Positions 42,075 to 52,765 of a stretch of DNA of 64,000 nucleotides are shown one piece after another. Source of the stretch: Mycobacterium uberis (GTDB lineage: Bacteria > Actinomycetota > Actinomycetes > Mycobacteriales > Mycobacteriaceae). The position numbers were made by a program, and so were the translations under genes. Numbering within the stretch: the stretch's first letter is position 1; the number at the start of each line of letters is the position of its first letter. Under the pieces are notes generated by a model that made no database searches, was not told the origin of the DNA, and was given only the letters and a program-made list of their open reading frames with translations. The DNA lies in assembly GCF_003408705.1 (NCBI RefSeq), contig NZ_QAYL01000003.1, positions 1 to 64,000 on the forward strand, read 5' to 3'.

Positions 42075-42900
42075 TTCAATGTGTCCCGTCGCGCATGGCG
42101 CCGACTAGATCGTCCACCAGGTCCTCCATCGCCACCACCTTGCCACCCCGGCAGTAAGTTACCAGCGCCAGATCAATCACGGTCTGCGGATTGTCGCCGG
42201 GCGACAGGATATCCTTAGATGTGCAGGTAGTCTACGAACTCGCCGCCTAGACCAGCAACTGAAAATCGGGAATAGCCCGGCTTGGGCTAGAGTGCGTTCG
42301 ACCGCGTCAGCAGTTGGGCCATATCCGGCCACCGCCACTGGCGCCGCCCGGATATCGGCAAGCGGCCGGGCCAACAGCGTTGACTACCCTCGTGCGAACC
42401 TGCAGCGCTCGCGTCAGTTGCTTGTGCTCTTACTAATCCAGCAGAGCAGATCCTCTGATGCCGCTTCGGTGATCAGCTCGCTAAGCTCAGCCGTGGAAAC
42501 AGTGATGTTGAGTTCGTCTTTCGGTTCCACGCCCAGCCTGCGCAATACTACGTTGGCAGATGCAGTGTAGAACACGATGACCGGTCGGGCAGCACGTACG
42601 TAGATCAAGTTTAGAGTGGGGCCAAACCACATTGCTGTCCGTTCTAGGCCGGCTAGGGCAATATTCTTGGGTGCTATCTTGCCAGGCAGCACATGCAGGG
42701 CTATCATCAGCGTAAACGCAGTCACCAGCGACAGCGTGTTCAGAGGTGATGGCACACCGGTGAGCTGAAACGACATCCGTAACAGATTGGTCACCGCCAC
42801 CTCGCCAATTCGGCTGAGCAGGATCGAGGCCACGGTTGCACCTAGTTGAGCGCCTGCCAGCATTGACGAATGAGGGCTGACCATTATCCCTGATAGCGGT
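42075..42900 (-). pseudogene. CNNM/CBS membrane protein (Rv1841c-like), decayed
   Basis: The open part at 42414-42884 (minus) reads as a CNNM transmembrane domain (LLRMSFQLTGV, TAFTLMIALHVLPGKIAPKN, VYTASANVVLRRLGVEP, SELSELITEA). Towards 42075 the CBS region is found in other frames: SRFPVVG-like sequence near 42250 and VVAMEDLVDDLVGAMRDGTH ending at 42078. The N-terminus is missing. CNNM proteins are linked to magnesium or ion efflux. A second remnant of the same type lies just upstream. Confidence 0.82.
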
Positions 42901-43164
42901 GACCGCGCTCACTCTGCCCTGCTCAGCCAACGCTTCAAGGCGGTCGCGGCGGGCCGAGAGATCAGCGAGAATTCCGCGCCGACAAAAATGTGTTGGTGCT
43001 GGGTCGTTTGCCAACGCGCCGAGGCATCCGAGAGGTTCTCTACGTCCATAGCGGCCAGCTCCACTGTTTCCCAATTGCCGGAATGTGACCGAACTCCCGG
43101 AGCATAAGTCCGCCAATCGCCTCCTATGGACCCTCGAGGCTCGATATTCGGTGGCGCTGGCTAC

Positions 43165-43194
43165 TTAAATTAATGCGCGTTAAATTAATGCGCG
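43165..43194. repeat. perfect 15-bp tandem repeat, two copies
   Basis: TTAAATTAATGCGCG occurs at 43165-43179 and again at 43180-43194 without mismatch. It lies in decayed sequence between two CNNM pseudogenes. The AT-rich unit stands out from the surrounding GC-rich DNA. Copy number could vary among isolates. Confidence 0.95.
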
Positions 43195-43239
43195 GTAAAC
43201 TTTACCCCCGCCAGCCGTTGCCGGCTTGCTCCCACGTCT

Positions 43240-44260
43240 GGAGTGGCGTTGTCATGTTAGTCACGGACGTCGCCCACGATCTCTTCGATTAAATCCTCGA
43301 CAGCCGCCATGCTCACTGTGCCGCTATCATTTTTACTCATAGATCAACAGCGTGGTCTGCAGGCCAACAGTGCGTCCGCGCGATCGGCGTGTGGAACGTC
43401 GAAAGCCTGTTTGATGTACACGATGCTGAGGGTGGCGTCGAGGTCACGGTCGATAATTGAAAACAGAAGAACCCGGACTTGGCGGCGACCGCAACTAGGT
43501 TAAGTGACGGTGTAGCCGGTTTGCAGCGCCACAATCTTGGAGCGGGGCGCCATCAGTTCCTCGGTGGTCAGGGCGCCAAACTGCAGCGACTGTCTCACCA
43601 ACAATGCCGCCATGCGCTGAGGTCCGCACCAGTGATAGCAGTTGTTCCTATGGTGATTGGCTCGACCGCAGCTCCTCGGCCGGCTCAATGCCCAGGCTTT
43701 GCGCATAATGCCGTTCGCCGCTCAGTGGGTTAATCGGATGGCAGGGTAGAACGGCAACAAAAACAGCGGCTGCACGCCCACGACGGCGCGGGTGATGCTC
43801 GGTGGGCGCGCCACGGCGATATACTTCGGCAACTAGTTCACTGAATCCTATCGACATCGACGTGACGATCAGCAGCGCCGGGGTAGTGTATTGGTCCAGT
43901 CGACCACTCGGTCAGGTATCCCGATCGCATCCAACGTCGGGTGCGGTAGACTAACCTGTGTTGGTTCGGTCAGGTAGCCTGTTGTAAAAGTGGTGGTCGA
44001 GATACCCAACTAGGCCCTCCGAAAGCTGGAACGGCAACTTGCGATGGGCGCGCCGAATACAACCATCCTGTCTGATACCGCCACGGGCACTAGCCTCGAC
44101 TGTGCTGCGGGCCAGGGTTGTTAACGAGAAATTCGGCTGCCACGAACACCACGTTGCCGAAGATTAGCAACCTGATGGACAACAAGCTGCCCACGGTGAC
44201 AGCGACGTTAATGACAGGACCGGTCTTCGCGATGCCGGAGGAGCTGGCGATGGTGCAGGT
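43240..44260 (-). pseudogene. CNNM/CBS membrane protein (Rv1842c-like), decayed
   Basis: On the minus strand the first part, near 44120-44220, reads [24 protein letters not shown], the first helix of a CNNM protein. Near 43390-43500 VAAKSGF and SRFP-like CBS sequence with IVYIKQAFDV (in a shifted frame) follow. AAVEDLIEEIVGDVRD lies at 43262-43310. Stops and shifts break it throughout. It and the Rv1841c remnant were a tandem pair, as in M. tuberculosis. Confidence 0.82.
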
Positions 44261-44395
44261 GGCCGCTCGTCCCGGAATCCTGCGGTCTCAACGGGTGCCT
44301 GGGCACGTCGTCTTCTATATTATTTTGTATTGCTTAGAGGTTTGGGCTACGCGATAGCGGACTGCTGCACGGCCTGACTTAGTCGAGGTCAGGCG

Positions 44396-45886
<1,491 letters not shown>

Positions 45887-45895
45887 TTAGCCCAA

Positions 45896-47347
45896 CTAGA
45901 TTGCGACTTCGCTGCGGTCTCGACTCCACAGTGTGTGGAATTTGCCCCGCGCGTCGATGCGTCCGTAGCTGTGCGCGCCGAAAAAGTCGCGCTGGGCCTG
46001 GGTCAGCGCGGCTGGCAGGCGCTCGGTACGCAACGCGTCGTAGTACGACAACGCAGACGAGAATCCGGGATGTGGGATACCTAGCTGGGCTGCTGTGGAC
46101 ACCACGTGCCGCCAACTGTCAATCGCCGATTCGACAGCACTGCGGAAATACGGCGCAACGATCAGGCTGGCAAGGTTCGGGTCGGCGTCGAAGGCATCCT
46201 TGATACGGTTGAGAAACTTCGCCCGGATGATGCAGCCGCCGCGCCAGATGGTAGCCAAGTCACCCGGTTTGATGTTCCAGCCGAACTGGACGCTACCGGC
46301 TTGGATGTGATTGAAACCTTGTGCATAGGCCACGATCTTGGAGGCATACAGGGCCTGGCGAACGTCTTCGGTGAATGTCTCGTGGTCCGTGGGCTTGTTG
46401 CCCAACTTGCCGGACGCCAGCCCGATGGCAGCCTTGCGTTGTGGCACGGAGCCCGACAATGCGCGCGCGAACACTGCCTCGGCTATTCCGGTTATCGGTA
46501 CCCCCAATTCCAGGGCGGACTGGATGGTCCAGCGGCCAGTGCCTTTTTGTTCGGCTTCATCAAGGATGACGTCGACGAGCGGTTTGCTGGTCTTAATATC
46601 GGTCTGGCGCAGCACTTCGGCGGTGATCTCCACCAGGTAGCTGTTCAGATCGCCCTTGTTCCACTCGGTGAACACGTCGGCGATTTCCGGTGCACTCATG
46701 CCCAGCCCGTCGCGCAGTAGCTGGTAGGCCTCGCCGATGAGCTGCATGTCGGAGTACTCGATGCCGTTGTGGACCATCTTGACGAAGTGTCCGGACCCAT
46801 CCGGCCCAATGTGGGTGCAGCACGGCACACCGTCTACGTGCGCGGAGATCTCCTCCAACAGCGGGCCCAGCGAGGTATATGACTCGGCGGGTCCGCCGGG
46901 CATGATCGAGGGCCCGTTCAGCGCGCCCTCTTCACCGCCTGAGATCCCGGCGCCGACGAAGTACAGACCACGCTCGTGCATTGCTTTCTCGCGGCGGATG
47001 GTGTCGGTGAACAGCGAATTGCCGCCGTCGATGATGATGTCGCCGGGCTCCATGGTATCGGCGAGCTCGTTGATGACGGCATCGGTGGCGTCACCGGCTT
47101 TGACCATGATCAGCACCCGTCGCGGGGTCTGTAGTGCGGCAAGGAACTCGGGGATCGTTTCGGTGCGTACGAAATTCCCCTCGGATCCGTGCTCTTTGAG
47201 CAGTGTGTCAGTCTTGGCGATTGATCGATTGTGCAACGCCACTGTGTAGCCATGCCGGGCGAAATTCCGGGCGACGTTGGAACCCATCACGGCTAGCCCG
47301 GTGACACCGATTTGCGCAATGGCCGTATTTGATTCCGACGAACTCAT
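45896..47347 (-). CDS. gnd1: 6-phosphogluconate dehydrogenase Gnd1 (Rv1844c homologue)
   Basis: Gnd1 oxidises and decarboxylates 6-phosphogluconate to ribulose 5-phosphate, making NADPH. The start is ATG 47347 (MSSSESNTAIAQIGVTGLAV), six bases after AGGAGGTG; it gives 483 aa, the long dimeric type. Landmarks are GLAVMGSNVARN, NGPSIMPGG, PDGSGHFVKMVHNGIEYSDM with the catalytic Lys, and the C-terminal GAHSYGRIDARGKFHTLW. It is intact, whereas zwf1 and gnd2 at the window start are destroyed, so this is the remaining 6PGDH of the window. guaB1 follows after 63 bases. Confidence 0.97.
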   Translation of the reverse strand: MSSSESNTAIAQIGVTGLAVMGSNVARNFARHGYTVALHNRSIAKTDTLLKEHGSEGNFVRTETIPEFLAALQTPRRVLIMVKAGDATDAVINELADTMEPGDIIIDGGNSLFTDTIRREKAMHERGLYFVGAGISGGEEGALNGPSIMPGGPAESYTSLGPLLEEISAHVDGVPCCTHIGPDGSGHFVKMVHNGIEYSDMQLIGEAYQLLRDGLGMSAPEIADVFTEWNKGDLNSYLVEITAEVLRQTDIKTSKPLVDVILDEAEQKGTGRWTIQSALELGVPITGIAEAVFARALSGSVPQRKAAIGLASGKLGNKPTDHETFTEDVRQALYASKIVAYAQGFNHIQAGSVQFGWNIKPGDLATIWRGGCIIRAKFLNRIKDAFDADPNLASLIVAPYFRSAVESAIDSWRHVVSTAAQLGIPHPGFSSALSYYDALRTERLPAALTQAQRDFFGAHSYGRIDARGKFHTLWSRDRSEVAI

Positions 47348-47483
47348 GTTCTGCACCTCCTTGGGTCTCTTAGGTTGGAGAACTTGTGCGACAAGTTTTT
47401 CGCCAACGCTATTCCGACACACTGTGGCATAGCGGACTGGTGGTCATACAAAAATGTTTTGGTCACCGTTTGCGTTGACCGGG

Positions 47484-48329
47484 TTAGGCATTGAACAGCC
47501 GTTTTAGCTCCGTCAGCCACGGTATGGCTAGCGCGATGGTGGGGCCGCCCGCAGCCAGCGCACCTGACGGCGCCTGCCCGGACAAGCAAGTAACTAACGT
47601 CCGGGCCAGGGGTGTGTGCCCTGCAGCATGCACCGCGATGTCATCGGCTGGCAGCTCGACGAGCAGCCGCACCGCACTCAGCGTGGCGGAGCTACGGACC
47701 GGCCGCAGAAAGGCCGTATGTACCGCGGTGACTGCCTCCAGCACTAAGTAGTGCCAGGCACGCAGATGGGCTCGCTCGTGGGTGGGGATGGTTGTGACTT
47801 CTGTATCGTTGAGCGTAGTCAACGTCCCTTCGCTGACCACCACCTTACTTCGCGCGCCTGGTAGACAGTAGGTGAGTGGTTGCGCTACCTCCAAGACCCG
47901 AAGGGTGCGCGGCTGCGTGTGGGCAGCATCGTGTCTGACCCCCATTAGGTCAACCACCATGCGGTGGTGGGCCCGCCGTCGCCGTGTGGCGATGGCCATC
48001 TGCGCGATCGTAACGATCAGTCGCACACCGACCAGCACTGCCAGCGCAAAGGCGGCGACGTATGCCCCCCAAAGTGGCCAACCGAGCCAACCGGCAGCGC
48101 CGACAATGCTGACGGTGGGCTTCCTGTCAGGGCCGGGCATGAGTATCCGACTGGCGATCGCGATGCCGGTGTTAAACGCCAAAATCCTAGCAGCCAGCAC
48201 AATAGGCGGCCATAATGCCATCGCGGCATGCGGTGCGCGCAACGGCCACGTAGAGCGTGCTACTAGAGCCGATACGGGGGCCAACCAGCGGCATGGTGAA
48301 GGCCAGCGCAGACACGCTGCTAGTTTCAC
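47484..48329 (-). CDS. M56/BlaR-like membrane metallopeptidase, altered at both ends (Rv1845c homologue)
   Basis: The open frame is 281 aa from GTG 48329, which has GGAGGG just upstream. The HExxH zinc motif is intact in PTHERAHLRAWH, and RRRRAHHRMVVDL plus CLPGARSKVVVSEGTL are family-typical. Two changes stand out against Rv1845c as I remember it (316 aa). About 35 residues, including the last membrane helix, are missing between ALAAGGPT and IPWLTEL near 47510-47530. The expected N-terminus (VSALAF from GTG 48315) is in another frame, joined only if one C of the five-C tract (48276-48280) is removed. It overlaps the blaI end. It may be a fading gene. Confidence 0.65.
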   Translation of the reverse strand: MKLAACLRWPSPCRWLAPVSALVARSTWPLRAPHAAMALWPPIVLAARILAFNTGIAIASRILMPGPDRKPTVSIVGAAGWLGWPLWGAYVAAFALAVLVGVRLIVTIAQMAIATRRRRAHHRMVVDLMGVRHDAAHTQPRTLRVLEVAQPLTYCLPGARSKVVVSEGTLTTLNDTEVTTIPTHERAHLRAWHYLVLEAVTAVHTAFLRPVRSSATLSAVRLLVELPADDIAVHAAGHTPLARTLVTCLSGQAPSGALAAGGPTIALAIPWLTELKRLFNA

Positions 48330-48746
48330 CTAGCCCTCCGCTAAAACGCCAGCAGGTAACGCATTGCGTTGATTTGCTTCCAGTTCGGCAAGTGCGCGTC
48401 GCAGCGCGTCCGCCTCGTCCGCTCCGACCCGTTCGACGAAGTGCGCCAGCGCGGCTTGCCTACTGTTGGAATCCTCGGCCTGGGCCAGCGCATCGACCAT
48501 TAAGCCAGCTACCAGTTCGTCATGGCCATGCACAGGCGCGTACCGGTAGGCCCGATTATCGCGGATCTGTGAGACCATATTCTTTTTAGCTAATCGTTGC
48601 AGTACGGTCATCACGGTCGTGTAGGCGAGGTCGCGTCGCGCCGACAACGCTTCGTGGACCTGACGAACTGTTTGTGGTTCCTGTGTGGCCCACAAATGAC
48701 CCATCACGGCGCGTTCTAGACCGCCCAGCCGCGTCAGTTTGGCCAT
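48330..48746 (-). CDS. blaI: BlaI/MecI-type repressor (Rv1846c homologue)
   Basis: BlaI represses the beta-lactamase gene and the membrane sensor operon until a beta-lactam signal leads to its removal. The 138-aa protein starts at ATG 48746 (MAKLTRLGGLERAVMGHLWA). The winged helix covers residues 5-75 (VRQVHEALSARRDLAYTTVM, TVLQRLAKKNMVSQIRDNRAYRY); the C-terminal helices dimerise. The neighbouring M56 protease gene overlaps or abuts its stop, giving the usual blaI-blaR order. A palindromic operator-like site lies 43-59 bases upstream. Confidence 0.96.
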   Translation of the reverse strand: MAKLTRLGGLERAVMGHLWATQEPQTVRQVHEALSARRDLAYTTVMTVLQRLAKKNMVSQIRDNRAYRYAPVHGHDELVAGLMVDALAQAEDSNSRQAALAHFVERVGADEADALRRALAELEANQRNALPAGVLAEG

Positions 48747-48788
48747 AGTCGTTTATCTCCTGAGCATTAGAATCAGCGTACTCCGGAT

Positions 48789-48805
48789 TACTACCGACAG
48801 TCGTA
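48789..48805. promoter_or_regulatory. probable BlaI operator
   Basis: TACTACCGACAGTCGTA has twofold symmetry (12 of 17 positions match its own reverse complement). It lies 43-59 bases before the blaI start codon, suiting autoregulation. BlaI-type repressors bind TAC/GTA-flanked palindromes of this size. Confidence 0.6.
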
Positions 48806-49043
48806 TTCAGAGTTGGCGTCCGGCCGTGTCGGGTCGTCGCCGAGCGGGCGGCCGATAGACATAGTTGGTAGATCAGCTGCCTAGGATTTGATACAATATT
48901 TATTGAGAGCAGCTGTTGATAGACGTGACTTGCAGTCTAGTCTTTGTGAAATTCGAGCAGGTGTGTCTATCCTTAGTTTGTTGATGCGACAGCGACCGCT
49001 CCGGTGTCCTGATGGCTGTCAGTGACTCCCGGTCTATTCGATT

Positions 49044-49077
49044 GATGAGCCCTGTGCATTACGGCACGGGGCTCATC
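49044..49077. terminator. strong 14-bp hairpin in the blaI-Rv1847 gap
   Basis: GATGAGCCCTGTGC (49044-49057) pairs with GCACGGGGCTCATC (49064-49077), 14 pairs including one G-T, around a 6-base loop. No T-run follows on either strand, as is common for mycobacterial terminators. No intact gene ends here, so it could close a small RNA whose promoter would lie near 48885-48905 (TACAAT). Confidence 0.6.
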
Positions 49078-49120
49078 CGTTGTCTGCCTGGAAAACCTCT
49101 TAATGTCTGTAGCCCTCATA

Positions 49121-49166
49121 TTTGTTAAAATGAGAGCTGACAGTTTGTTAAAATAGAAGCTGGCAG
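49121..49166. repeat. imperfect 23-bp tandem repeat
   Basis: The 23-base units at 49121-49143 and 49144-49166 both begin TTTGTTAAAAT and end in a GCTGRCAG form; they differ at four positions. They lie between the strong hairpin and the thioesterase remnant. Confidence 0.85.
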
Positions 49167-49254
49167 GCATCGGCAGATCTGGTGATGGCGCAGACACGAG
49201 AACGTGCAACTACAAGACGCGGTCAATACCCCGAAAAGCCCGAGTATCACCGCA

Positions 49255-49650
49255 CCATATGGACAGCGAGTTGGGACTGCAGTTCACTGAACTTGGCCCC
49301 GATAGTGTCCAAGCCCAGCTTGGGGTAAAGCCCAAACGATTGCAGCCGATGGGCCTTGTACATAGCAGTGTCTACTGTTCGGTCATGCGCAAGCATGGGC
49401 CGACATGGCGGCTTACGCCTGGTTCAATAGTTGCAGCGGCAGCGGAAATGTTATTGGGTGTCAACAACTACTGATTTCCTTCACTCCATCAGTTCCGAGA
49501 TGGTGTACGGCACCTCTGCACCGATCCCCCGTGGCCGGCGTCAGCGGCTATGGCTGGTTACGATCATCGGGCAACACCGAACGTTAGGTAGCCCCGGGCC
49601 AGGTGCAGTTGCGGAACCTGCCCAGCGATAGCTGAGTCCGGCTGTCACAG
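49255..49650 (+). pseudogene. PaaI-type thioesterase (Rv1847-like), decayed
   Basis: At 49259 the frame reads MDSELGLQFTELGPDSVQAQ and GLVHSSVYCSVM, the hot-dog-fold start of a PaaI thioesterase with the catalytic-loop HGG changed to HSS. The continuation is in other frames: AAYAWFNS near 49405, VSTTTDFLHSISSEMVYGT near 49455-49515 and RGRRQRLWLVTI near 49530-49560. It ends shortly before ndh. The urease operon that lies after Rv1847 in M. tuberculosis is absent, leaving a direct junction to ndh. Confidence 0.85.
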
Positions 49651-49677
49651 CGAATCAGGGGGAACCAGGGTAACTGG

Positions 49678-51078
49678 CTAGCTCGCCCACATGGCGGCTT
49701 CGTTAGCTACCGCTGTACCTTGGGCTTCGGCGGCCAGCTCCGCCAGCTGTTCGAGCCGTGTTCGGGCGAAGGCTTGCTGGTCGGTAATGGTTAGCTGCCC
49801 TCGCCGAGTGCTCAAAAAGGTCACCGTCCACGACAACAACGTAGTGATCTTGGTCTTGAAGCCGATCAGGTACACCAGGTGCAGTACTAACCACATCAGC
49901 CAGGCAATAAAGCCGCTGAACTCCAGCGGACCGATCTTGGCGACCGCGGAAAACCGCGACACTGTGGCCATGGAGCCCTTGTCGAAGTACTGGAACGGCT
50001 CGCGCTCGGCGGGGTCGGCGCCACCGAGTTCGGCCTTGATGTTGTTTGCTACGTACTTAGCGCCCTGGATAGCGCCTTGCGCGACTCCCGGCACGCCGTT
50101 GACGGCGGCCATGTCACCGACCACAAACACGTTCGGATACCCAGGGATGGACAGATCGGGCAGCACTTTGACCCGGCCAGCCCGATCGAGTTCGACCAAA
50201 GATTGGTCGGCCAGGTCTCTGCCCAGCCGGCTTGCCGAGACCCCTGCGGACCACACCTTGCAGGCCGATTCAATGTGCCGGACCGTGCCGTCAGAGTTTT
50301 TGATCGTAATGCCGTTGTGGTCCACATCTGTGACCATCGCACCCAGTTGGATCTCCACGCCCATCTTCTGCAACCGTGCGGCGGCGCGCTGACCTAGCTT
50401 TTCGCCCATCAGCGGCAACACCGCGGGGGCGGCATCGAGCAGAACCACTCGCGCCTTGGTCGAGTCGATATGACGGAAGGCGCCTTTCAACGTGTGGTCG
50501 GCCAACTCGGCGATTTGCCCGGCCATCTCGACACCGGTGGGGCCGGCTCCGACTACGGTGAATGTCAGTAGCTTCGCTCGCCGTTCCGGATCGTTTGACC
50601 GTTCAGCCTGTTCGAAGGCGCCCAAAATCCGCCCACGTAACTCCAGCGCGTCATCGATTGATTTCATACCAGGTGCGAATTCAGCGAATTGGTCATTCCC
50701 GAAGTACGACTGGCCAGCTCCGGCAGCCACGATCAGGCTGTCGTAGGGGGTTTCATAGGTATGACCGAGTAACTCCGATATGATGCACTGGTTAGCCAGG
50801 TCAATGTGGGTGACATTGCCGAGCAACACTTGGACGTTGCGCTGCTTACGCAAGACCACCCGAGTCGGCGGCGCGATTTCCCCCTCGGAGATGATTCCGG
50901 TAGCCACCTGGTACAGCAATGGCTGGAACAGGTGATGGGTGGTGCGAGCGATCAACTTGATGTCCACATTGGCCCGCTTGAGCTTCTTTGCCGCGTTCAG
51001 ACCACCAAACCCTGATCCGATGATCACGACTCGATGCCGACGGTCTTGAGCAGCTGTGGCTACTGGCTGGACACTCAA
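49678..51078 (-). CDS. ndh: type II NADH dehydrogenase (Rv1854c homologue)
   Basis: NDH-2 passes electrons from NADH to menaquinone without pumping protons. The 466-aa protein starts at 51078 (MSVQPVATAAQDRRHRVVII). The FAD fold is VVIIGSGFGGLNAAKKL, the NADH fold is VVGAGPTGVEMAGQIAEL, FVVGDMAAV is the second FAD contact, and AQGAIQGAKYVA the quinone-site region. A C-terminal membrane-associating helix (FIAWLMWLVLHLVYLIGF) is present. It is complete. Relatives in this clade have lost the multi-subunit complex I, which would make this gene central; that part is from general knowledge. Confidence 0.97.
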   Translation of the reverse strand: MSVQPVATAAQDRRHRVVIIGSGFGGLNAAKKLKRANVDIKLIARTTHHLFQPLLYQVATGIISEGEIAPPTRVVLRKQRNVQVLLGNVTHIDLANQCIISELLGHTYETPYDSLIVAAGAGQSYFGNDQFAEFAPGMKSIDDALELRGRILGAFEQAERSNDPERRAKLLTFTVVGAGPTGVEMAGQIAELADHTLKGAFRHIDSTKARVVLLDAAPAVLPLMGEKLGQRAAARLQKMGVEIQLGAMVTDVDHNGITIKNSDGTVRHIESACKVWSAGVSASRLGRDLADQSLVELDRAGRVKVLPDLSIPGYPNVFVVGDMAAVNGVPGVAQGAIQGAKYVANNIKAELGGADPAEREPFQYFDKGSMATVSRFSAVAKIGPLEFSGFIAWLMWLVLHLVYLIGFKTKITTLLSWTVTFLSTRRGQLTITDQQAFARTRLEQLAELAAEAQGTAVANEAAMWAS

Positions 51079-51234
51079 TGTTCCGCTGCTCCTGACGGGG
51101 CTCCGTGATGGCGACTGCAGTTAATCACCACGGTAGTCAAGCCGCCCTCCAGAGTCTTAGGTGCGAGTGTGTGTAATTAGCCACACCCGCGGAAGTAACG
51201 GCGATGTGACAAGTTTCGTGGCTGCGCCGACAGC

Positions 51235-52045
51235 GCTTCCGCTACAGACCTACTAGCAAACGTAGCGCTTCGCCAGCTTCGCTGATGACGCCCGGTATGT
51301 AGATGGGCATGTTGATGATGAGGCTATCAATTCCTGCGTCGAGCGTCTTGAGCTGGATCTGATCTACGATAGACTTAGCGTTACCGACCACTATGCGCTG
51401 AGTCATCTTGGCGGGGAGCGGGGATTTGGTCCGGTTTCATGTTTTCGTCAGTAACGGCCGTGATCAGCGTGCTGGTTTTCAACGTCACCGGATCGTGGCC
51501 GGTCTTTTTGCATCGTTGCCGCACCGCTTGCACTTTGCCTGGTAGCTTATCGAACCCGGCGATAACATTGAGCGTGGTCGAAATATCTTGCGGCAAGCGG
51601 GATTGTCTTTTTCTCGCCGCTGCCGCCAATCATGAATGGAATGTGGTCACGGAAGTAGGGATTGGCCAGCGTCTCGTTGGTGTGGTAGCATCCGCGTGAA
51701 GAATTTTCGGTTGCTCGCTCTTGATCCTCGGCAGGTTGATTTGTATCGTCTCGTCGATCGAGTTCAGCTTATCGGTGAAGGTGTCGAACTTAAAGCCGAG
51801 TTGGCCATACTCGAGCTTGAGCCAACTGGTGCTGCTGCCTAGAACTACTCGGTTATGGCTGACCATGTTCAGCGTGGTGATGACCTTGGCCGGCAGGGTT
51901 GGATTGAAGTGGCCCATGATGAAAACCGGGCTGAATCCAGCCAACTTGGCCTCGCGAGCTTGGGCGATGGCCGTCGGAAAAAGCTTCCCTGTTCCGGTGC
52001 TGTAAAGTCTAAGGATTTGTAGATCAAGCTGAATAACCACGGTGT
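51235..52045 (-). pseudogene. luciferase-like F420-dependent oxidoreductase (Rv1855c-like), decayed
   Basis: The first 130 residues remain open at 51630-52040 (minus) with FPTAIAQAREAKLAGFSPVF, LNMVSHNRVVLGSSTSWLKL and FDTFTDKLNSIDETI, typical of bacterial luciferase-like monooxygenases. After 51630 pieces continue in other frames: SGEKKTIPLAA near 51595-51620 and AGIDSLIINMPIYIPGVISE near 51280-51335. It precedes ndh on the same strand's far side as in M. tuberculosis. No functional enzyme is expected. Confidence 0.82.
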
Positions 52046-52093
52046 CTACCGTAGCGATGGGGTCGCCGTTACCAGCTAAGTTTCCAGCTTTTT

Positions 52094-52765
52094 TCAGCTA
52101 AAATGGGCTAGTGCGCCTTGGCTGACGTGCAGAGTCTGGCCGGTGATGTGTCGAGAAGCCGGGGTAGTGAGGAACAACGCCAACCGGGTAATTTCCGCTG
52201 CGACAGGCGGAGGCGTGCGTGAAAGACCTTCATATCCGGCTTGGACGCTACGTCCACAGGCGATGGCATTGACTGTGATGCCACGAGTGCCGAAAACGCC
52301 CGCCTGGCCGGCCACCCAATTCGACAGTGCGGCTTTGATGGCGGCCTCGGCGCTACCCGCTGGCGGGTTCTTCGCCAGCACGCCGATGATTGATCCGCCG
52401 GAGCGCAGATGATCACCTACGGACTGTACCGTCAGCACCGCCGAGAGCACCGTCGCGTCCAGCGCAGTGCGCCAAGCATTGGCGGTATCAGACAGCGAGA
52501 AGGTGCGTGGGTCGCTGGCGTCAAAGTCCGGCGTTGGTACATTGATGATGGTGTCTAGATGATGAGGGAACAATCCGCGGGTTTCACTCAGGCTGGCTGG
52601 GTCATTGGTGTCGCAGGTAATCGCGTTCACGTCTAGCTCCTTGGCGACGACTTCGAGGTCGTCTCGACGTGCACCCACGAGGGTTACCTTGTGGCCGCCG
52701 TCGCGAAAGCCCTCGGCGATTGTGCGCGCCAGATCGGTGTCGCCCCCAGTGACCAGCACTTCCAC
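52094..52765 (-). CDS. short-chain dehydrogenase/reductase (Rv1856c homologue)
   Basis: The start is GTG 52765 (MEVLVTGGDTDLARTIAEGF), seven bases after GAGGAGG; the open frame extends upstream to 52873 without similarity. The 223-aa protein has a Rossmann start, TGGDTDLARTIAEGF, in place of the usual TGxxxGIG. SGGSIIGVLAKNP takes the place of the Ser motif, and the catalytic YxxxK is not present in standard form (SAEAAIKAALSNWVAGQAGV has Lys but Ala where Tyr is expected). The end, RHITGQTLHVSQGAL, is typical of the family. It may therefore be a binding or inactive SDR. The gene is complete. Confidence 0.9.
   Translation of the reverse strand: MEVLVTGGDTDLARTIAEGFRDGGHKVTLVGARRDDLEVVAKELDVNAITCDTNDPASLSETRGLFPHHLDTIINVPTPDFDASDPRTFSLSDTANAWRTALDATVLSAVLTVQSVGDHLRSGGSIIGVLAKNPPAGSAEAAIKAALSNWVAGQAGVFGTRGITVNAIACGRSVQAGYEGLSRTPPPVAAEITRLALFLTTPASRHITGQTLHVSQGALAHFS

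Noticed and set aside
43165..43194. Tandem units considered as a CRISPR array
   Set aside because: The two units touch directly without spacers and there are no cas genes.
49044..49077. Hairpin considered as a tRNA or its stem
   Set aside because: No cloverleaf, T-loop or anticodon arm can be formed around it.
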